From assembly GCA_025355585.1 (NCBI GenBank), contig JANXZJ010000028.1:1-37873 (forward strand): a DNA stretch of 37,873 nt, given 5' to 3'. How positions within the stretch are numbered: position 1 is the stretch's first letter; each line of letters starts with the position of its first letter. This DNA comes from Mariniphaga sp. (GTDB lineage Bacteria; Bacteroidota; Bacteroidia; Bacteroidales; Prolixibacteraceae). The notes beneath the pieces are model-generated. The model searched no databases. It saw only the letters and a list, made by a program, of their open reading frames with translations, and had not been told where the DNA came from. The translations under genes and the position numbers were made by a program. This document shows positions 33,898 through 37,873 of this stretch, in pieces.

Positions 33898-34908
33898 ATG
33901 AACAATTTTACAGAAATCATTCTCAACTATCATTCAGGCGAAATGAATAAAACTGAAAGGGAGGAGTTTAAGCGTAATCTTAATATTAATGAAAACCTGA
34001 GAAAAGAATACGTTTTTCAGTGTAAAATCGATAAAATTATGAAACAAAGCTTATTACTTGAAGCAATTGAAAACGATCCGGAACTTATTAAAGCTGAAAT
34101 CCTTGCACTTAAAGATATTGATAATTACCGCCGTTCAAAAGTAGAGAATAGCATCAAAAGAGAATTTAGCATTGTTGAAGTAGATACGGAGGTCGAATTA
34201 CGGAAAAAGATCGCTAAGGCAGAAGTGGAAATGATTCTTTCAGGTATTGATGATGTTTCGGAGGAATGGGTAAAGACCTTTGAACAAAAGAAACCTTCGC
34301 AAGATGATGTTGCTGCTCAGCGAATTATCGAGTTTGTAAAACAATCGGATCCTTTCAATGAAAAGGTTATTCAAATGCCGGTTATGCGCCGAAGGATAAC
34401 CAGGAAAATTGGTTATCAGGCTGCTGCTGCAGTATTGATACTTTCGCTCTTGCTGATAAGGCCATTAACTCCGTCGTTTATGAGTGGTTCTGTTTACGAT
34501 CAGTATTATGAGCCCTTGGAGGCTAATTCATATCGTCTGAGAGGAAATTCAAACGAAATTACCGGAAAATTACAGGACGGTGTTGATTATTATTTATCAA
34601 AAGATTATACTCATGCTGAACTGGCATTTAAAGAATTGCGAAAAATGAACGATAACTTACCAGAGGTTCTTCTATTTTCAGGACTAAATCAGATGGGCCA
34701 AGGCAAATTCCCTGAAGCCATTACTATTTTCACCGATCTTCTTAATGCTGAAGAACAGTTTGTTCCCGAAGCACAATGGTATCTTGGATTGTGTTATATC
34801 AAAACGGGTGAAAATGTTAAAGCACTTTCCATAATGGAAACACTGTCGGAAACCGAGGGAATCTACAAGAAAAAGGCTCAGCTTATTCTCGAAAATCTTA
34901 AGCGGTAG
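33898..34908 (+). CDS. Membrane-anchored TPR protein, probable anti-sigma factor
   Basis: A 336-residue protein with three parts. Residues 1-165 are hydrophilic and helical (NYHSGEMNKTEREEFKRNL resembles the start of anti-sigma domains that hold an ECF sigma). One membrane helix follows at about 171-189 (IGYQAAAAVLILSLLLI), after basic residues RRRITRK, so the N-terminus is cytoplasmic. The periplasmic remainder has TPR-like repeats: GVDYYLSKDYTHAELAFKEL, LFSGLNQMGQGKFPEAITIFTDLL and WYLGLCYIKTGENVKALSIMETL. No zinc HxxxCxxC motif is seen. Gene order (sigma, then this, 16 bp apart) and topology support anti-sigma function; direct family recognition is weak. Its last 31 bases overlap the 3' end of the convergent CHAT gene. 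Confidence 0.75.
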   Translation: MNNFTEIILNYHSGEMNKTEREEFKRNLNINENLRKEYVFQCKIDKIMKQSLLLEAIENDPELIKAEILALKDIDNYRRSKVENSIKREFSIVEVDTEVELRKKIAKAEVEMILSGIDDVSEEWVKTFEQKKPSQDDVAAQRIIEFVKQSDPFNEKVIQMPVMRRRITRKIGYQAAAAVLILSLLLIRPLTPSFMSGSVYDQYYEPLEANSYRLRGNSNEITGKLQDGVDYYLSKDYTHAELAFKELRKMNDNLPEVLLFSGLNQMGQGKFPEAITIFTDLLNAEEQFVPEAQWYLGLCYIKTGENVKALSIMETLSETEGIYKKKAQLILENLKR

Positions 34909-37667
34909 ACTAAAAACAGCGCGATTGCCAAAATGAAAAAGAACCCTGGAATAATTATCCTGGGTTCTTTCCACCATATCCATTTAATGGGTGAAACATC
35001 ACCGATGAGGGTGTAAGCTGCCCAGAATCTGGGATCTACAAACGATGGAGATGTAGTATTAATATAATCTAACTTGGCTTGTCTCAGTGCAACATTCTTT
35101 GGTATACCTTGCGAGAGATATTTATAAAAGCTCCCCATTATCTTTGAACCGGCAATATCTTCGATTGGCCAAAGGGTTTCGATAACGGATGGAACTCCAG
35201 CCAAAACAAAATTACGTGCAAGGCTCATCAATCCTTCTCCACTGTAAAGTTTTCCACTTCCTGTGTTACAGGCACTCAGCACCACCATTGGGGAGTTAAT
35301 ATTCATTTGTCCGATTTCGTAATTGTAGAGCCGGTAATTCCCGGCATTTTTTTTATCGGGTGTGAATATTAAACTCGACGAACCTGAATGCAACGTGTCT
35401 AACTCTGCATGCATGGCAAGATGAAGTATCGCACCACTGTTCAGATTCAATTTAAAGTTGTTAATTGTTGCCTCTCCAGCCTTTAAAACAGTGCCATCAA
35501 AATTATTGAGAATGCTTTCGATTTCCCTGGTATTCGATTTAAGAGCACTATATTTTTTACCATCGGCCAAAACTAAATCTGAATAATCCGGAGCAAGACC
35601 AACAACTCTTGGTCGAATCTGTGATTTTAATTGATTGTTCCACAAAGTATTGGTTGAGTAAGCATACGAAATGGAATAGTCTTTGATTAAATATGATAAT
35701 TCTGCGTAATTAATACGCTTCTTTTTCAAGTTCCATGAGGTTAAAAATGCATCGAACGGCAAATAGGAGATATCATCGTCAGGAATGATAATGAGCTGTT
35801 TGCCAGCAAAATGTTTTTCGAGAGGTTGAATCAAAATGCGATAAGCGTCAAAAAGAAGCTGATTCAACTGGTTATAATTTGCAAGGCCATTACCTTTTGT
35901 TGCCTGGTTAAGTAACCGGTCTTTGAGGAGAGAAAAATTTGCCGACATTGTGCTGTCAATTAATTCAGTGTGGCATATTAGATCTTTCGGAGTAATCAGA
36001 AATTCGTATAATTTCCGCCCACCTTTTTCATCCTTTTCAGAGAATAAATATTCAATCAAGCTGTCATCCGGTTTTAAATTGGCCTGTATTGTTTCTAAAC
36101 CAATGATATTTCCCTTTTTTATTTTATCAATAAACCGGGGGTACTTTTTTTCTGTCTGTTCAATTGATCTCTCGAGATCTCTGTTTAAATCAAACTGTTG
36201 GTCCTTCCAAAAAGCGATTTTGGCAGTGTCAGGCTTTGCTAATGCCTGCTCATTTCGAACAAGATTGGCGTAGGCGGCTATATCCTGTTGTAGTTTGTTT
36301 TCTATGTTTCGCAGCGAATCAGGTATTTCGTTGTCGGAATACGATTTATTTTTGGCAATTTCGTATTTAAGTTCGTTTGCTTTGCATTGTTGTGTAGTCT
36401 GGTAGGCAAAGTGTAAATAGCTTCTTTCGCCCGATAGATCATATAGTTTCAACGCAGTTTCCAGAGCTGCGACAAATACATTCTTTTGCTTCTCATTAAA
36501 TACCAACCGGGTTTCTACATCCTGGTAATCAACTCGGATGGAATTGGTCATTTCAATTGCCAGGTTGATTGTATTCAGACTCAAAGAAAGGTAATTGATT
36601 TTTTTACTTTTGACTTTTTCCTCGCTGGCAAGATTCACTAAAGCTTCAGCTTTATTTTGTAGTACTCTTAACTGCCATAAGTTGAGGGAAATATCATTCA
36701 TCGTGGGATTTACCTGGATTTTCGATTCATTGAAAGTTTTTGAACCGGATACCAATGCTTTTTGATAATAAGTTAATGCTTTTTGATCATCTTTGATGGT
36801 TCGATAATAGTCGCCCATTATTTGATAGCAGTTCGCAGTAAGCTGATTCTTCTCGCCAAAGTTTTGAAGCGTTATTTTTAGGGCTTTTTGAATAATTATT
36901 AAAGCTTTGGTATTTTCATTGATTGACATAAGAAAATCTCCGTACTCTAAATAAATAAGAGAAAGATTTGTAGAGAAACTTTTGTCTACGGCTTCTGATT
37001 GCTTGATGCCGAGGTTGAAATATTTATCAGCTAAAAGATTGTTCCCAATTTTTGCATAGGTTTTTGCAAAATTCAGATAAACGTTGTCTTTGCTTGATAA
37101 ATTGTATTTGTTTTTTATACTGAGACTCTTGCTTAGCGATAATAAAGCCTTGTTAAAATCACCAAGCTGTAAATGGACTATTCCAGCATTAAGATATAGA
37201 GAAGAGGTTGATTGCTGTTTAAATAGTTCTGTTCCATTGCTTTCCCGTATTACACGGATCGCTTTTTCGACATATTCCAGTGCTTTATTAAATTCTCCTT
37301 TTATAGAGTAAATATTTACTTTGTTGCCATAAATACTAACCAGAAAGGAGTTATCTGTAAAATTATTTTTAATGTAGATGGATTCGGCAGCATCGTAATA
37401 TCCAAGGGCGATATCAAACTGGCCTAATTTTTTGTGGATTATACCTAGGTTATTGTAAATTGCTAGCTTTTCTTTTTCAGTTAATTGAAAATATGGTTTC
37501 AGAAGACCTGACAAGCTTGTAACTGCTTCCATAAGGTGTCCGGACTTTACCAAGTTACCGTAATCGGCATAAACAGACTTGACGGAATCTTTCATTGAAG
37601 CCTGAGCAAAAGATGCAAAGCTTAATGTACTTAAAAATAAGAAATAAAAAAATGATAAAACCTTCAT
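34878..37667 (-). CDS. Secreted, membrane-anchored TPR-CHAT protease
   Basis: A CHAT (caspase-like) peptidase fused to TPRs. ATG at 37667 is chosen because it opens a signal peptide (MKVLSFFYFLFLSTLSFASFAQ); an upstream ATG at 37703 would add 12 residues before it. Numbering from 37667, length 929. Residues 60-300 hold about six to seven TPRs (NNLGIIHKKLGQFDIALGYYDAAESIY, AGIVHLQLGDFNKALLSLSKSL, GDYYRTIKDDQKALTYYQKAL). A helical linker is followed by the CHAT domain, about 530-890, with His-753 in LHLAMHAELD and Cys-800 in VVLSACNTGSG, both intact. RNFVLAGVPSVIETLWPI is typical. A membrane helix follows (IIIPGFFFILAIALFLVYRL) with a short basic tail. Topology is therefore periplasmic TPR and protease with an inner-membrane anchor. 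The substrate is unknown; the convergent TPR anti-sigma protein is a candidate. Confidence 0.9.
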   Translation of the reverse strand: MKVLSFFYFLFLSTLSFASFAQASMKDSVKSVYADYGNLVKSGHLMEAVTSLSGLLKPYFQLTEKEKLAIYNNLGIIHKKLGQFDIALGYYDAAESIYIKNNFTDNSFLVSIYGNKVNIYSIKGEFNKALEYVEKAIRVIRESNGTELFKQQSTSSLYLNAGIVHLQLGDFNKALLSLSKSLSIKNKYNLSSKDNVYLNFAKTYAKIGNNLLADKYFNLGIKQSEAVDKSFSTNLSLIYLEYGDFLMSINENTKALIIIQKALKITLQNFGEKNQLTANCYQIMGDYYRTIKDDQKALTYYQKALVSGSKTFNESKIQVNPTMNDISLNLWQLRVLQNKAEALVNLASEEKVKSKKINYLSLSLNTINLAIEMTNSIRVDYQDVETRLVFNEKQKNVFVAALETALKLYDLSGERSYLHFAYQTTQQCKANELKYEIAKNKSYSDNEIPDSLRNIENKLQQDIAAYANLVRNEQALAKPDTAKIAFWKDQQFDLNRDLERSIEQTEKKYPRFIDKIKKGNIIGLETIQANLKPDDSLIEYLFSEKDEKGGRKLYEFLITPKDLICHTELIDSTMSANFSLLKDRLLNQATKGNGLANYNQLNQLLFDAYRILIQPLEKHFAGKQLIIIPDDDISYLPFDAFLTSWNLKKKRINYAELSYLIKDYSISYAYSTNTLWNNQLKSQIRPRVVGLAPDYSDLVLADGKKYSALKSNTREIESILNNFDGTVLKAGEATINNFKLNLNSGAILHLAMHAELDTLHSGSSSLIFTPDKKNAGNYRLYNYEIGQMNINSPMVVLSACNTGSGKLYSGEGLMSLARNFVLAGVPSVIETLWPIEDIAGSKIMGSFYKYLSQGIPKNVALRQAKLDYINTTSPSFVDPRFWAAYTLIGDVSPIKWIWWKEPRIIIPGFFFILAIALFLVYRLRFSRIS

Positions 37668-37716
37668 TCCCAGAGTTAAATTTGCAACCTGATTCTCCGG
37701 CAAGATAGGAATTTGT

Positions 37717-37741
37717 TAAAAGATTTTAGGATAATCTTTTA
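37717..37741. promoter_or_regulatory. AT-rich palindrome upstream of the CHAT gene
   Basis: TAAAAGATT (37717-37725) and AATCTTTTA (37733-37741) are perfect 9-base inverted copies around TTAGGAT, about 50-75 bases before the CHAT start. It could be a regulator site or the end of an upstream transcript. No TAnnTTTG element was found between it and the gene. Confidence 0.4.
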
Positions 37742-37873
37742 ATTAGCTTAAAAAATACTCGTTATAAGGGGAATGACAATATAATTGGTTTACCTGAATG
37801 CTTGTTATGAATATTCTAAAGTCGGAGGTTCACATTTTAGAATAGATGAATCTTTATGATGAGATTATCGGGG

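Overview
The window reads as chromosomal DNA of a Gram-negative member of the Bacteroidota, probably a Bacteroidales/Marinilabiliales-type organism and not Bacteroides itself. Evidence: a 2498-residue SprA protein (outer-membrane translocon of type IX secretion), an S46 dipeptidyl-peptidase, a Kdo transferase for lipid A, genes without Shine-Dalgarno sequences, several TAnnTTTG-type -7 promoter elements, and a trp operon in the order EGDCFBA. MqnC (futalosine menaquinone route) and a B12-dependent ribonucleotide reductase fit an anaerobic or microaerobic life. No phage, plasmid, CRISPR array, intact IS element or tRNA was seen.

Layout. 1-872 (-): N-terminus of a large secreted adhesin-like protein running off the left edge. 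873-2340: no credible gene, but two degenerate arrays with 21/42-bp period and two inverted repeats. 2418-8252: arginine decarboxylase speA and mqnC (-), then divergently a leucyl aminopeptidase and pdxA (+). 8253-9682: palindromic intergenic repeats, a decayed GH130 glycosidase gene with at least three lesions, and an AT-rich stretch with a good ruvA promoter. 9683-18575 (+): ruvA, sprA (TTG start), rnhB. 18675-25578 (-): nrdJ, waaA, rnhA and a DPP7-type S46 peptidase. 25758-32241 (-): trpEGDCFBA. 32242-32640: trp leader. 33303-34908 (+): ECF sigma factor followed by a membrane-anchored TPR protein that looks like its anti-sigma factor. 34878-37667 (-): a secreted, membrane-anchored TPR-CHAT protease, convergent with the sigma/anti-sigma pair and overlapping it by 31 bp.

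The strongest regulatory find is the trp leader. It holds two complete ribosome-type attenuators in series. Each has a short leader peptide with clustered Trp codons (three in the first, two in the second), a segment able to form an antiterminator, and a strong intrinsic terminator with a long U-run. The arms of the two terminators share the same core, so cross-pairing is also possible. The most system-like protein locus is the ECF sigma / TPR anti-sigma / TPR-CHAT protease trio at the right end. Its CHAT His and Cys residues are intact and its predicted topology puts the protease in the same compartment as the anti-sigma TPR domain.

Functions are assigned from motifs read by eye. No database search or structure prediction was run.
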